Made by a program: the position numbers and the translations under genes
Shown: positions 52,501-62,593 of the stretch, piece by piece
Layout of the letters: each line of letters starts with the position of its first letter
Position numbering within the stretch: position 1 is the stretch's first letter
Notes under the pieces: generated by a model
What the model saw: the letters and a program-made list of their open reading frames with translations, nothing else
What the model was told of the DNA's origin: nothing
Databases searched by the model: none
Source of the DNA: Synchiropus splendidus
Taxonomy: Eukaryota > Chordata > Actinopteri > Syngnathiformes > Callionymidae
Direction of reading: 5' to 3'
Assembly: GCF_027744825.2 (NCBI RefSeq)
Contig: NC_071349.1
Coordinates: 20,640,001-20,704,000 of the forward strand
DNA: 64,000 bases

Positions 52501-55500
52501 GCAAACTAACACAGCAGCGTCAATCCAAAATCACAGGGGCGCTAAAGCAGCGTTAGCCTTAGCTTGGTGAAAGCTGGCACTCGTGTCCCCTTGTTTGAGA
52601 GGGAGGGACTGGAACCTCAGAGGCCACTGAGCTGCTAATGTTGTGAGGCCTAACTGATGTTGGTTGACTGTGCAGGAAGGAGATGGAGAGCAGCTTCTCC
52701 CAAAGACTGAAGAGCGTGGAAGAGCGTTTTTCAGGTGACCACCAGTCTGTGGAGGAGCGGTTCCGGGCCGACGTTTTGAGGCTGGAAGATCATTACCAGA
52801 GTGAGCTCCAGCTGCTGTCGGAGAGTCACGCCCGAGACAAGCAAGGGTGGGAGGCCCAGATGCAGAGGGCCCTTGAGATCTCTGAGGAACAACGGGTGAA
52901 GATGGAGACCCTGGAACAAGACAAAGGACAGCAGAAGCAGAACCCAGTCACAGACTTCCATAAAGAGGAAGTGGAAGCCCTCTTGATGAGTAACCAGCAG
53001 CTGCAAGAAGATAAGGGCCACTTGATTACTATGGCCCAGACCAAGGAGATGGAGCTGGGCAGGCAGCTGAATGACCTACATGACCGTCTTCAGCAGAGCC
53101 TGCAGTGCCAAGAGGAGCTGCTGGCTCGCTCCATCCAGAAACGGATGGAAACAGAGCTCCTGCTGAATCAGACGGTGGAGGACTTCCAGCACGAGAGAGC
53201 GGAGCTCCACAAACACCAGTGCCAGCTGGAGCTCAAGTACGAGTCGCAGACTGCTGAGAGGACCGAGCTGCTGGCGGAGCGGGAGCGTTTGAACATGAAG
53301 ATACAAGAGTTGGAGGTCCTGCTTCAGCAGGCTGTCGTGGACTTTGAGCTGGAGCGGCAGGAGCTCCAGGGCTGTGTGAGCGAGCTCCAGCAGCGGCTCG
53401 CGGCGGTCGGCGTGGTGTACCAGGAATTTGCTGCAGAAGGAGATCTATGTCCAGAGAAGACATGGGTCTGTCAAGTTGAGATGAAGATGGAGGATGAAGA
53501 AGGGACGGTGAGCGCCAGCTCTCAGGAACGTAAGCGTGAAGCCCTCGGCCTCGGCTCAAGCAGGAGGGGTTCTTGTCACGAGAAGGAAACCAGCGGTGCT
53601 TCTGTTGAGTCGAGAACTGAAGCTCCTTCAGTCCAGCAGGTCTCTCTTGAGACGTTCCATCAGGACTGTAGCCCCAGCACCGGAGAGGGCGGGGTCCACG
53701 AGTCATGTGACGGAGGTGAACCGCACCAGGAAGCGTCTCTCAACACGAGCTCCCCTTCTCAGGAGAACAAGCTGGCTCCTGAGCTTCATGAGGTTGTGGG
53801 AGCTCCATCACGGCTCGGTGAGACAGGTGGCCCTGGTGAACCTTCTGGCGATGATACTGAGTTGAGCAGTTTAGCGAGCGATTCTCAGGAGCTGGTGGAA
53901 GACAGCGACTGTGGCTCACTGTGTGAACACTCGACCACCAAGACAGAAGGCAGCTCACATGATGGAGCTAGTGAGACTCCATGTCCTGCAGCCACAGAGC
54001 AGAACCTTCTCCTTCATGAGAAGATTGTGCTGCTCCAGCAGAAGAACACGGTGTTGCAAAATGTTCTGGCTCACAAGAACGAGAGGCTGAGGTCAGGACA
54101 GCAGTGCGTGGAGGACAACCTCAGACTCCGGGTCAAGCTCTCCCTGTTGCTGGAGCACGTCAGGGTGCTGGAGCTGCAGGCCCTGCAGATGGCCGAGCTT
54201 CAGATCCGCTACGAGGACTGCATGTGCGAGAACGCCAAACTGAAGGAGCAGAACGGAGAGCTGGAGCAGAGGGTCTGGAGCCTGGAAAGCAGCTGGAGTC
54301 TGTCGCCCGAAGCCGATTCCCTGTGCTCGCTCCGTGAGGTCAGTCAGCTGCGGAGCGACAACCTCAGGCTCTCCGGGATGTTCGCTGCCTTCCAAGCCTC
54401 AGAGCTGCAGGACCAGTGTCCCAGTCTCGGCCACGCTCCCCAGGCTCATAGGTACCAGGGGTGGGGGGTTGTCACAGCATAGCCGTGCCCTCCCTGACCT
54501 CTGTGACCTTAGTCCCCTTCAGGTCCCTCAGCTCGTGTGTCCCTGTGGAACCCCTGACTTCAGTGTGTGTTTGAGAGGCCTCTAGTGGAAAAGTGGTGAC
54601 CTCCTCCTTCAGATCTGAACCAGGGCCGGCTCCCAAATATAAAGCCAACAGAGATGACTGTCAGTCAATCTGGAGTCCTTTAGTTTTGGATTGGTCTGTG
54701 GAGCCTGTTCCAGGAGCGTCACTCCGCAGTGCTGCAGTGTGAGTGGTGGGCGGAGCCTTTCCTCCGCCGTCAGACTGAAGCGCTTCTTTCAGCAGCACGT
54801 TCTGGCCTCTCAAACACCAGCGTGAGCGCAGCAGTGTCACGGTTCAGAAGCTAACACTTGATGTCGTCGGCAGCGTGAAGAACAGCCAGCTGACGGAGGC
54901 CAACCAGACTCTGAGGAAGAGGATCCTCACGCTGCAGGAGGAGGATCTGAAGGAGAAGGAGCAGGAGCTGTTGTGAGACTCGGGACTGCTGGTGCCTTCA
55001 GGTGCGCGCTGCTGTGTTTTGACTGTTGCTGTCTGTGTGTCTCAGGCACGCTCTGCAGGATCTGGACAAGGAGAAGACTGCAGCTCAGCAGGCCTCCGAG
55101 AGCTTCCACTGCCAGGTACCTGGGCTGTTCTCCTTCAGCTTCATCAGGACTGGTGAATGACCATGTGTGTCTGCAGATTTCCGAGCTGCGTCTTCAGAGT
55201 CAGAACCTGGAGAAGGAGAACCTGGTGCTGTCGCAGAGAAACGCCCAGAATGTTGCTGAAATGGAGACGCTGAAACTGCAGCTGGCCCGAGTGAGGGAGG
55301 AGGGGCCGAGCGCCAGAGGCCTGAGACAGGTAAGGGCCTCTGGAGGGTCGGCTGGTGTGAAGCAAAGAGTTTGAGGGCCGATCCGAGGACTCCAGAGCTT
55401 CAGAAGGAAGTGGCTGCTTTGTAACCGACAAGGCCTTTGGCTCACCGCGGCTCGTCTATTGTGTTCTTACCATCCTCTTTTTTCATACTTGTTTCCAGAC

Positions 55501-58469
55501 GGCTGAAGAACACAGAGCTGCCAGTGGCAGGAAGAGTCGCCCTGAGAAGGTGGAGCAAGTCGACGGTCACGTGTCTCGACGTCATCTCACCCGGCCATGT
55601 CCTTCTGCTCAGGTGAAGAGTCACGACGAGACGCTGCACAAACAAAACGCCCGTCTGAGGTCGGAGCTCAGCGCTGTGCAGCAGCAGAGGGATTCGCTCC
55701 GATGTGACGTGGCCCTTCTGAACAAGCGGCTCCTCAGCTCTTCAGCCTCCAAACTGGTGACGTCCCCGCAGAGCCAGCGCCAGACCAGGAAGCACCCGCT
55801 GAAGCAGTGCAAAGACTCAAAGGCTGGAGCTCTGAAGAAGCAGGAGGAGCCGAGGCACGCTGGAGAGCCGGTGAGGAGACCTCCCCTTCTGCTGCCGTGA
55901 GGGTGGAGACGCTGATGCTGTGTGTGCAGGTGCCGCTGCTGAAAGCTCTGGAGCAGGAGAACGCCTGGCTGAAGCAGGAGCTGGAGTCCAGGACGGAGGT
56001 GGAGGACGGAGGCAGGGAGCTGGAGAAGCTCAGGCTGGAGAACCATGAGCTCAAGGAGCAGCTGAGCCGGGCCAATTCTCAGGCCATCAACGTGAGTGTG
56101 GTCTGGATCGGCTCCTCCCGCTGCAGGCGCCGTGCGTTTAGAGGTCAGGCTTGAGTTTTCCGCTGCCCAGGCCTGGAGCATGGAGAGACGCGGCATGAAG
56201 ATGCTGCTCTTGGACAGTGTAGCGGGTGCACCCTCCCGCCTCCATTGTGAAGCCACGCCCCTGTAGCTGCGGCTCACTGAAGCCAGTGCAGCTCTTCTCT
56301 GAGTGTCACTGCTGCGGAGTGCCGCGTGACCTGCTTCCACACAGAGTCTGACGCTCTCCTCCACTTCCAGGCGCTGCAGGGTCACTTCCTGGGACTCCTG
56401 CCGTCCTCGCCTCAGCGGACCCCCCGAGGACAGCGGGCTGAGGACCCCGAGAACCTGCAGGTACTTGAAGCGCCTAGAAGTGGGGACACGTCCACGACAC
56501 CGCGAGCTCACCTCACCTCAGCGAGTCTGAAGCTGCACTGACTTGGAAGCCGTGGGGACGTGGACGTGTCCCTCGCGCTTGAACGGAGGTCCTTCTCTGC
56601 AAGCCTCTTCCTGTCTGTCCTCCTCCTGCTGGTTACTGGGACCCTCTCCCTCCACGTCCCTGGTGTTTAGTTGGTGTTACCTGCTGGCCTCAGTCTCTCT
56701 TCAAGTCCTCTTGTTGAGTGAGTGGTAGTTCTGGTGGCCGGACTTCATCTACATCGCCGTGGCTACAGTCTGTTCTGTGATCTGATCCGCTCTGAGCGCT
56801 GACCGAGGACCAGTCGCATCAGTGTCAGTGAGACCTTGGTTCAGGAAGCGCCGTCTCACAGGACGAAGCCTTTCAGACCCACTGGAGAAGAGCGAGGTCG
56901 CACTAGTTAGCAAGTCGCTTGCGTCAGAGAAGAAGAATGCTGAAGGTCAGAAGGTGGTGGGTTCACTTCCCAAAACACGACTGAGTCTGACACTTGGGTT
57001 TTGTGACTCGGTTAAGAACAACTCTCTCTGAAGATGGAGACTGAATCCTCGTGTGTTGTTACCCCCTTGATTTTGTGGGCCCCCTGGGAGCCACACGTTG
57101 CTGCCTGGAGCCCAGGAAATGAAGGAGAGAGCGGCTCAGCACTGGAGTCTTGATCTGATCACAGGAAACCCGGCGTGTGTCGTGTATTACTGCGGGACCT
57201 CTGAGGCCGTGCTTCTCTCTCCAGGGGCCGATGCCAGAGCAGCGGGCCACGCACGCAGACAGCTACCGGCGCATCGGCGGCTTGTAGCCTCTGTCCGGCG
57301 CCACGCGAGCTTCAGTTCTGTCCAGCGACGTCCAGAGCTTCTCTGTAGGAGGCGAGTCTGGAGGCCTGGATGTTATAGCGCCCTTCTGCCGATAGGTGGC
57401 AGAAAGTAGCTCCTTGAGTGCTCTCAGTGGGATCTGGAGAGCGTTTCAGCCTTGTTACCTCTGGCTTGACCAGAGAGTGCAGTGTCGCCCCAGACAGGTT
57501 TACTACTCCTCCTCCGCCTCCTCCTGTGGCCATGTCTGTGTTTTCTTGTTCCACTACTGACTTGACTGTTTCTTCATGTGTGTCTTCTGGGCCTCTGTGC
57601 TGATGTCACCAGACCAAAGCTCAATTCAGGGTTTTTAATATGATGTCATTTATTGGTTAATCCTCCTGAGATGTTTTATTTTTGTTATTTATGTTGTTGC
57701 CACGTTAGGATTTGTTTTATTTATGGATTAAATTATTTTTGTAGGGAAAACCTGTGGTTATTTTATACCTATTTATTTCGGTTTTTAGCAGCAGATGATG
57801 TCTGTGGTTCATGCAGTAATCCATGAATAAAGCACTGCGTCTCCAACTCTGTGGTCTGCTCTCTGTGGTTCGATCAAAGTGGTGCTGCCGTGCCAGAACG
57901 GCGACCGCGGGGCCTGTGTTAGTTTGATGCTGACGTGGGCTGTTTCCGGCAGGAAGACCGAGAGAAGCGGTGGAAGGAGACGGAGGCCCGGATGAGGGAG
58001 ACGGAGCTGTCGCTTCACAACGTCAAGCTGATGCTGAAAGAGAAGGTCGCTCAGCTGAACGACCAGGTCAGTCCACGGACAAGACAAGAAGGCCTGTGCC
58101 TGAGCGCTCTCGTTACCATGGAGACCAGCATCCGCCACCAACAAGCCCCGCTGCTCCGAGGGCGAGCTGCCGCTAGGGGGCTCCACTCCCGCCAGCCTCC
58201 CTGAAGGCTGCGCGAGCTGTGGCGGGAGCGCAGCAGCGAGTGACCTCCGTCTTCTGCAGGTTCTGAGGAACAGCCGGGCCGCGGTACTGATCCGGGACGT
58301 GTACGCGGAGAACGCTCGATTGCTGCTGGTTCTGGAGACGACGGAGCAGCGACTGAAGAGGACGGAGAAGATGAACTACCTGTTGGAAGAGAAGGTCTCC
58401 AGTCTGAACAAGATCGTCCGCCGCCTGAACCCCGTGAGCCTCGCGCTGATGTCCCACCACAGCCAGTGA
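46508..58469 (+). CDS. nin: Ninein, centrosomal microtubule-anchoring protein
   Basis: Ninein anchors microtubule minus ends at subdistal appendages of the mother centriole. Exons: 46508-46699, 47293-47374, 47631-47797, 48957-49002, 49076-49251, 49313-49459, 49519-49686, 49759-49895, 49961-50101, 50176-50350, 50539-50649, 50721-50810, 50871-51006, 51076-51197, 51314-52311, 52676-54451, 54874-54972, 55046-55115, 55177-55329, 55499-55549, 55613-55870, 55930-56091, 56371-56460, 57953-58066, 58260-58469; about 1956 aa (human about 2090). The N-terminus has an EF-hand loop at 22-33 (DASGCGSLSSDE), then KRYGRRSTPEF and ASTPYRQLKR, both conserved in ninein. The EF-like region around LNGEEVRNVQEF lacks the acidic calcium ligands of human DPDGTMSVEDF. 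Long coiled coils fill exons 9-25, and the end (NYLLEEKVSSLNKIVRRL) matches ninein. The ATG follows an acceptor at 46486, so exon 1 is non-coding. An alternative last exon is listed separately. The split of 55499-55870 by a 63-nt intron is uncertain. Confidence 0.95.
52676..54451 (+). CDS. nin: Large phase-neutral nin exon (1776 nt)
   Basis: The exon starts and ends in the same phase (AG| on both sides) and is exactly 592 codons, so skipping it keeps the frame. It encodes coiled coil plus a Ser/Glu/Gly-rich less structured segment. Mammalian ninein has a comparably placed large exon reported to be removed in neurons. A TGCATG (Rbfox-type) motif lies at 52318-52323, 7 nt into the upstream intron. 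Confidence 0.75.
55550..55612 (+). other. nin: 63-nt segment in nin: tiny intron or in-frame exon extension
   Basis: The segment begins GTGGAG after AAG, ends CCTTCTGCTCAG, and has a length divisible by three with no stop in frame. Splicing it out joins EK to VKSHDE; keeping it adds 21 residues of low coiled-coil character. I favour an intron. Confidence 0.5.
57225..57287 (+). CDS. nin: Candidate alternative last exon of nin
   Basis: A good acceptor (GCTTCTCTCTCCAG) is followed in the phase left by the exon ending at 56460 by 20 codons, GPMPEQRATHADSYRRIGGL, and TAG. An AT-rich 3' UTR-like stretch (57610-57830) and AATAAA at 57826-57831 follow. Using it would replace the last two exons (107 residues) with a 20-residue tail. 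Mammalian ninein is also reported to have isoforms with different C-termini. Confidence 0.6.
   Translation, partial: GPMPEQRATHADSYRRIGGL
57826..57831 (+). terminator. nin: Poly(A) signal for the short nin isoform
   Basis: AATAAA (CCATGAATAAAGCAC) about 540 bases after the alternative stop, at the end of an AT-rich stretch and 121 bp before the next nin exon. Confidence 0.6.
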
Positions 58470-58765
58470 GCGGTCCCACCCACCGTCAGCCCGCTAATGA
58501 GTGGAGAGTCCTTCTCTTTGTGCGTGCCAACGTGTGCTGTGCTCCTGCTGTGCCGCTGCCACCAACCTGCGCTGTAGTTTCTCATGCCAAGCAGAAACCA
58601 GTTCTCAAGTCAAACACGCTTCGGCCCCCGGCGCCTCTGGCACCCAGCCCTGTTTGTCTTTGCCACATGTCTGCGGTTGTTTGTCTCCCGAGCGAAGACT
58701 GTATCTGAAGGAGGTGGCGTCTTCTGCTCAGGTGCTGCCGAGGCCCCGCCTCCCGGGACAGAAAC

Positions 58766-58771
58766 AATAAA
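58766..58771 (+). terminator. nin: Poly(A) signal of full-length nin
   Basis: AATAAA (GAAACAATAAAGACG), 297 bases after the stop and only about 270 bp before the sav1 start codon. Confidence 0.75.
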
Positions 58772-58799
58772 GACGCCTTTTAACCACCGGACCGGCGCC

Positions 58800-59037
58800 T
58801 TCTGTTTTCGTCCGTGGTTCGTCCCACGGTGGGACGCCGGACCTGGAGCTGCCCCGGGGGAGGCAGGTGAGGGGCGGCGGGGGCGTGTCGCGCCGCGCCC
58901 CCGCCGCGCGCGCCGCTCCGGCAGCAGCAGTCGCTCCCGCGAGCCCAATGTTGACTCTCCTCGCTCGCCGAGTCCAACGGGATGGTTCCGCTGGGAGTTC
59001 AGAGCGCCGCCTTGTTGATGTCCCCCAGACTTGAGTG
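58800..59037 (+). promoter_or_regulatory. sav1: sav1 CpG-rich promoter and 5' UTR
   Basis: A dense CpG block (for example GCGCCCCCGCCGCGCGCG around 58895-58914) lies directly upstream of the sav1 ATG and directly downstream of the nin poly(A) signal. CpG density stays high into intron 1 (to about 59330). Confidence 0.6.
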
Positions 59038-61426
59038 ATGCTTTCTCGAAAGAAAAGCAAGAACGAGGCGTCCAAAGCAGCCGAGGTCCACGGGAAGTAC
59101 GTGAAGAAGGAGACCTCGCCGCTCCTGAGAAGTAAGCGCCGCCAGCTAGCCGCGGAGCTAAAGGCAACTTCGCAGCCGAGCCGCGACAACCGTGAGGCGG
59201 CCTCCGTCACGGAGGTCGCGGCGGCTTGGCCTCGGGCAGGCAGCGCACTCGGCGTCTGCCTCGGTCGTGGCTGTAGGGGACTCTTTAGCGGGGAAAGCAA
59301 CCTGAGGCTAAGCTGGTAGCCAGCGGAGCTAACTCGCGCTGGTCCCAAAGTTTGCGCTTCCAACCAAGCTTGGTTTCACTACACAGTCCGTGGTCTGTGT
59401 AAACATGGGCGTGTGAAGAAGTTGTCAGCGAGGCTTTTGCAATTGTTTACTCAGAGCTTTGGGGAAGGGAGTCAACAGAGACGTCAGCCGGATGTGGCTG
59501 ACATCAACACTCAGTAAAAGTTCAGGAATGTTCCGCTGGAGACGGCCGGACCGAGTTTGGCTGCAGACGACTGCTAAGGTGTCGAGCGCTCACGTGGTGT
59601 GGTGTTGCGGGAGTGTTTTTGCTCTTCATTTCTCGCCGTCCGGGCTCAGGAAACCGCGCCCCTGGCGGGGGCGGGGGCGGGGTCTCATCCCCCCGGCTCC
59701 AGCTGACCTGCGAAAGGTCAGCTGGCGCAGGCGGATGAGGTGGCGATGGTGCGTGTGTGGCCTCTGCTGACAGTTGCTGGCTCCCTGCAGATCTCATGCC
59801 CTCCTTCATCCGACATGGACCCACCATCCCACGACGCACGGAGGTCTCCCTGCCGGAGGTGGGACCCTCGCCCTATCCCGCGGCGCCCAGTCGCGAGCCA
59901 GCCATGGCTCGGAACAAGAGCTTCCTCCGCTCAGCGGTGCAGCGAGCTCCTCATGAGGCGGCTCGCCGCGAGAGCCACCGGCTGTCTGCGCCCCCGTACC
60001 TGCCCCGCAGCCTGGGGGACCTGCCCCACGAGTACGGAGGCTCCTCTCAGTCCTTCCTCAGCGACGTGAGCCCCATGTCGGAAAACGGGGACGCGGCCCG
60101 CTACTATTACTCCTCTGAGCCGTACTACGAGAGCCAGCAGCCGCAGCGCCCGGCCCGGAGGCTCCCGGAGGACTACCGATACTACGACCACGGCGAACAC
60201 TTCCAGCGACTGCAGCGGCAGCACACCCCTCCTGCCCCCAGCCGGCCTCCGTCAGGTGCAGTATGCTCCTCTTCTTCCTCTCCTCCTGGAGCTGTCACGA
60301 TGAGTCGCTCCAAGTGTGGCTGAGAACAGTGGCGTGTTTGGTGTCGCTGTGCTGCAGTGGGCAACGGTGTGTGTGTGTGTGTGTGTGTGTGTGGGGGGGG
60401 GGGCTTCGCGTCCATGAAGGAACGGGCCCAGTGTGAAGGGAGGAGGACGCAGTGGCAGATGCCAGCGCTCACTCGGTGTCGGAGACGACAGACTGGCCCA
60501 GCTCTACACCAGTGTCTCGGGCTGCTGTGTCCCACTCCCCCGACTCTGGTGAAGTAGGCTCTCTTTTGGGCTCCTCTCTGATGCGCCACATGCCACTGGC
60601 TTCAGTGAGGGCTTCCGCCAACTTCCCCTCTGAGACCCAGTCTGCTTCGATTCCCAGGCATCGGCCGCATCCAGGCCAAGTCGCTGGGGAACCTCTCCTG
60701 TCTGACGGGGGACGAGCTGCCCCTGCCCACGGGCTGGACCGTGGACTGGACCATCCGCGGCAGGAAGTACTACATCGACCACAACACCAACACCACGCAC
60801 TGGAGCCACCCTCTGGAGAGGGAGGGGCTTCCTCCTGGCTGGGAAAAGGTGGAGTCGGCCGAATTTGGGGTCTACTATGTGGATCACATCAACAAGAGGG
60901 CGCAGTATCGGCATCCTTGTGCCCCCAGGTACCCTCCGCTCTGCTGCCTCGGTCTCTGCCCTGCTCTCAACGGCGCCCTCTCCCTGGTCCCGCAGCGTGC
61001 CGCGCTACGACCAGCCTCCGCCGCTGCCGCCGCCCGTCACCTATCAGCCCCGGCAGCCGGAGAGGAACCAGCCGGTGCTGGTGCCGGCCAACCCCTACCA
61101 CACGGCGGAGATCCCCGACTGGCTGCAGGTGTACGCCCGCGCCCCCCTCAAGTGAGTCCCGGGACGGGGTGGCGCCTGACCTTCTGATGACCCCGCCTGT
61201 GGCGCTCCTCCCCAGGTACGACCACATCCTGAAGTGGGAGCTGTTCCAGCTGGCCGACCTGGACACCTACCAGGGCATGCTGAAGCTGCTCTTCATGAAG
61301 GAGCTGGAGCACATCGTCAAGTCCTACGAGGCCTATCGGCAGGCGCTGCTGTCCCAGGTGGAGCTCCGCAAGCAGCGGCAGCAGTGGTTCGCCCAGCAGC
61401 CCAGCAAGAACTTCCTCAACATGTAG
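59038..61426 (+). CDS. sav1: Salvador homologue 1, Hippo pathway scaffold
   Basis: SAV1 binds the kinases MST1/2 through its SARAH domain and helps them activate LATS, so it restrains YAP/TAZ. Five exons: 59038-59131, 59791-60255, 60658-60928, 60996-61151, 61216-61426, giving 398 aa (human 383). The start [20 protein letters not shown] matches remembered SAV1. Two WW domains lie at about 207-240 ([19 protein letters not shown]) and 242-275 ([20 protein letters not shown]). The second lacks the usual second Trp, ending QYRHP, as in other SAV1 proteins. The C-terminal SARAH helix is in exon 5 ([20 protein letters not shown]). Intron 2 contains a GT repeat followed by 11 G. The other Hippo-linked gene in the window is frmd6. 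Confidence 0.97.
59699..59725. repeat. Small hairpin: 11-bp arms, 5-nt loop, in sav1 intron 1
   Basis: CCAGCTGACCT (59699-59709) and AGGTCAGCTGG (59715-59725) are exact reverse complements around GCGAA. It lies about 65 bp before the sav1 exon 2 acceptor. Confidence 0.85.
60367..60403 (+). repeat. (GT)n followed by G11 in sav1 intron 2
   Basis: About 13 GT units run straight into 11 consecutive G. Read directly from the sequence. Confidence 0.9.
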
Positions 61427-61841
61427 CGGCCGCCGGGCTCCTCCCCCTCCTGCCCACAGCTGTTGGTTACACCACCGCCAAAAACGACAGCAATATTTAT
61501 GTGTTTATAAGAAACGTGTCTTTATTTAAAGGTGCTTTGGAGGACGCATCTTCTCTTGCCTCCTGGCCTCACGCCAGGGTCATGTTTTTAACATTAATAA
61601 GCTACTGGAACCTTTTTTCAACACTTTGCCAAACGTGCAATTCATTTCCTGTTTGTTTCTTTCTGGAAGTGTTTTTAAGGACTGACGCTGCGATGCGAGT
61701 CCCGAACGGTCGTCCTCTGCTCTCCACCAGGCTCCGTCGCTGTGACCTTTCCAAGGTCGCAAGCGCGACCTTCAGGACCGCGGCTCTGGCAAGAAGCTTG
61801 GTGTTGTACATATCTGCTGTTGAGAGTCACGAGTACGAGAC

Positions 61842-61847
61842 AATAAA
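61842..61847 (+). terminator. sav1: Poly(A) signal of sav1
   Basis: AATAAA (GACAATAAAGTC) 416 bases after the sav1 stop. Confidence 0.75.
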
Positions 61848-62006
61848 GTCTGCAGTGAAGAACCGCGCTCGCCCTCTCATTAGCGTCTCGCAGGAGGAGG
61901 CGGAGCCAGGCCTCGCCGCGACGACGCAGCGTCCTGGCGCCGTGAGACTCCGATGAGCCTCGTCTCCAGGAGAACACCAGAGTTGAGGAGCCAAACGTTT
62001 CATCTC

Positions 62007-62012
62007 TTTATT
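62007..62012 (-). terminator. atl1: Poly(A) signal of atl1
   Basis: AATAAA on the minus strand, about 580 bases past the atl1 stop. It is about 160 bp from the opposing sav1 signal, so the genes are closely tail-to-tail. Confidence 0.7.
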
Positions 62013-62593
62013 CATCACCAACTGTTCCCCTCGTGAAGACGCAGAGGGACGAAAACAGGTTTCAGCAGAACCTCGGGTCTCGTTGTAATTTGGTCCCAGG
62101 TGGAGTGGCCGTGACACTCAGACCTTCTGTTCAGCAGAGCTCCTGGAGACGAGAGGGAGCGAGAGGGCCTCGTCTGAGTGGAAGACTGGAGCGCGGCAGA
62201 GGCTTGGAGCCCTCAACCCTGGAGGTCAGACCTCAGGACACGCAGGACAGGGAGCCGGGCCGCTCCAGAGCTGCTGACGGCGCCGACAGGTGAGGCCTGT
62301 TTCACAGCTCAGGCCAGCAGGACTCGGCCCTGGGCTGAAGCGGCGCCGCTGCCTGCTCACGGGAAACGCCTGTACAAGTTATGGCACAACACCACGCGTC
62401 ACAACCAGCTGAGCTACAGGACAGCGAGGACCATGCTGACGACCACGGAAGAGCCGGGAAGAAAGGAGTCACAATGGGAAATGTTTGGCTTCAAAGCAAC
62501 AGGGGAGAAACACGGACAGGAGGTGAAAGGTCATGGCATCTGGGCGAGTCCCCTCTCCCCCACCCCTCAGGAGCCCAGGCGCCTCAGGTCCAC

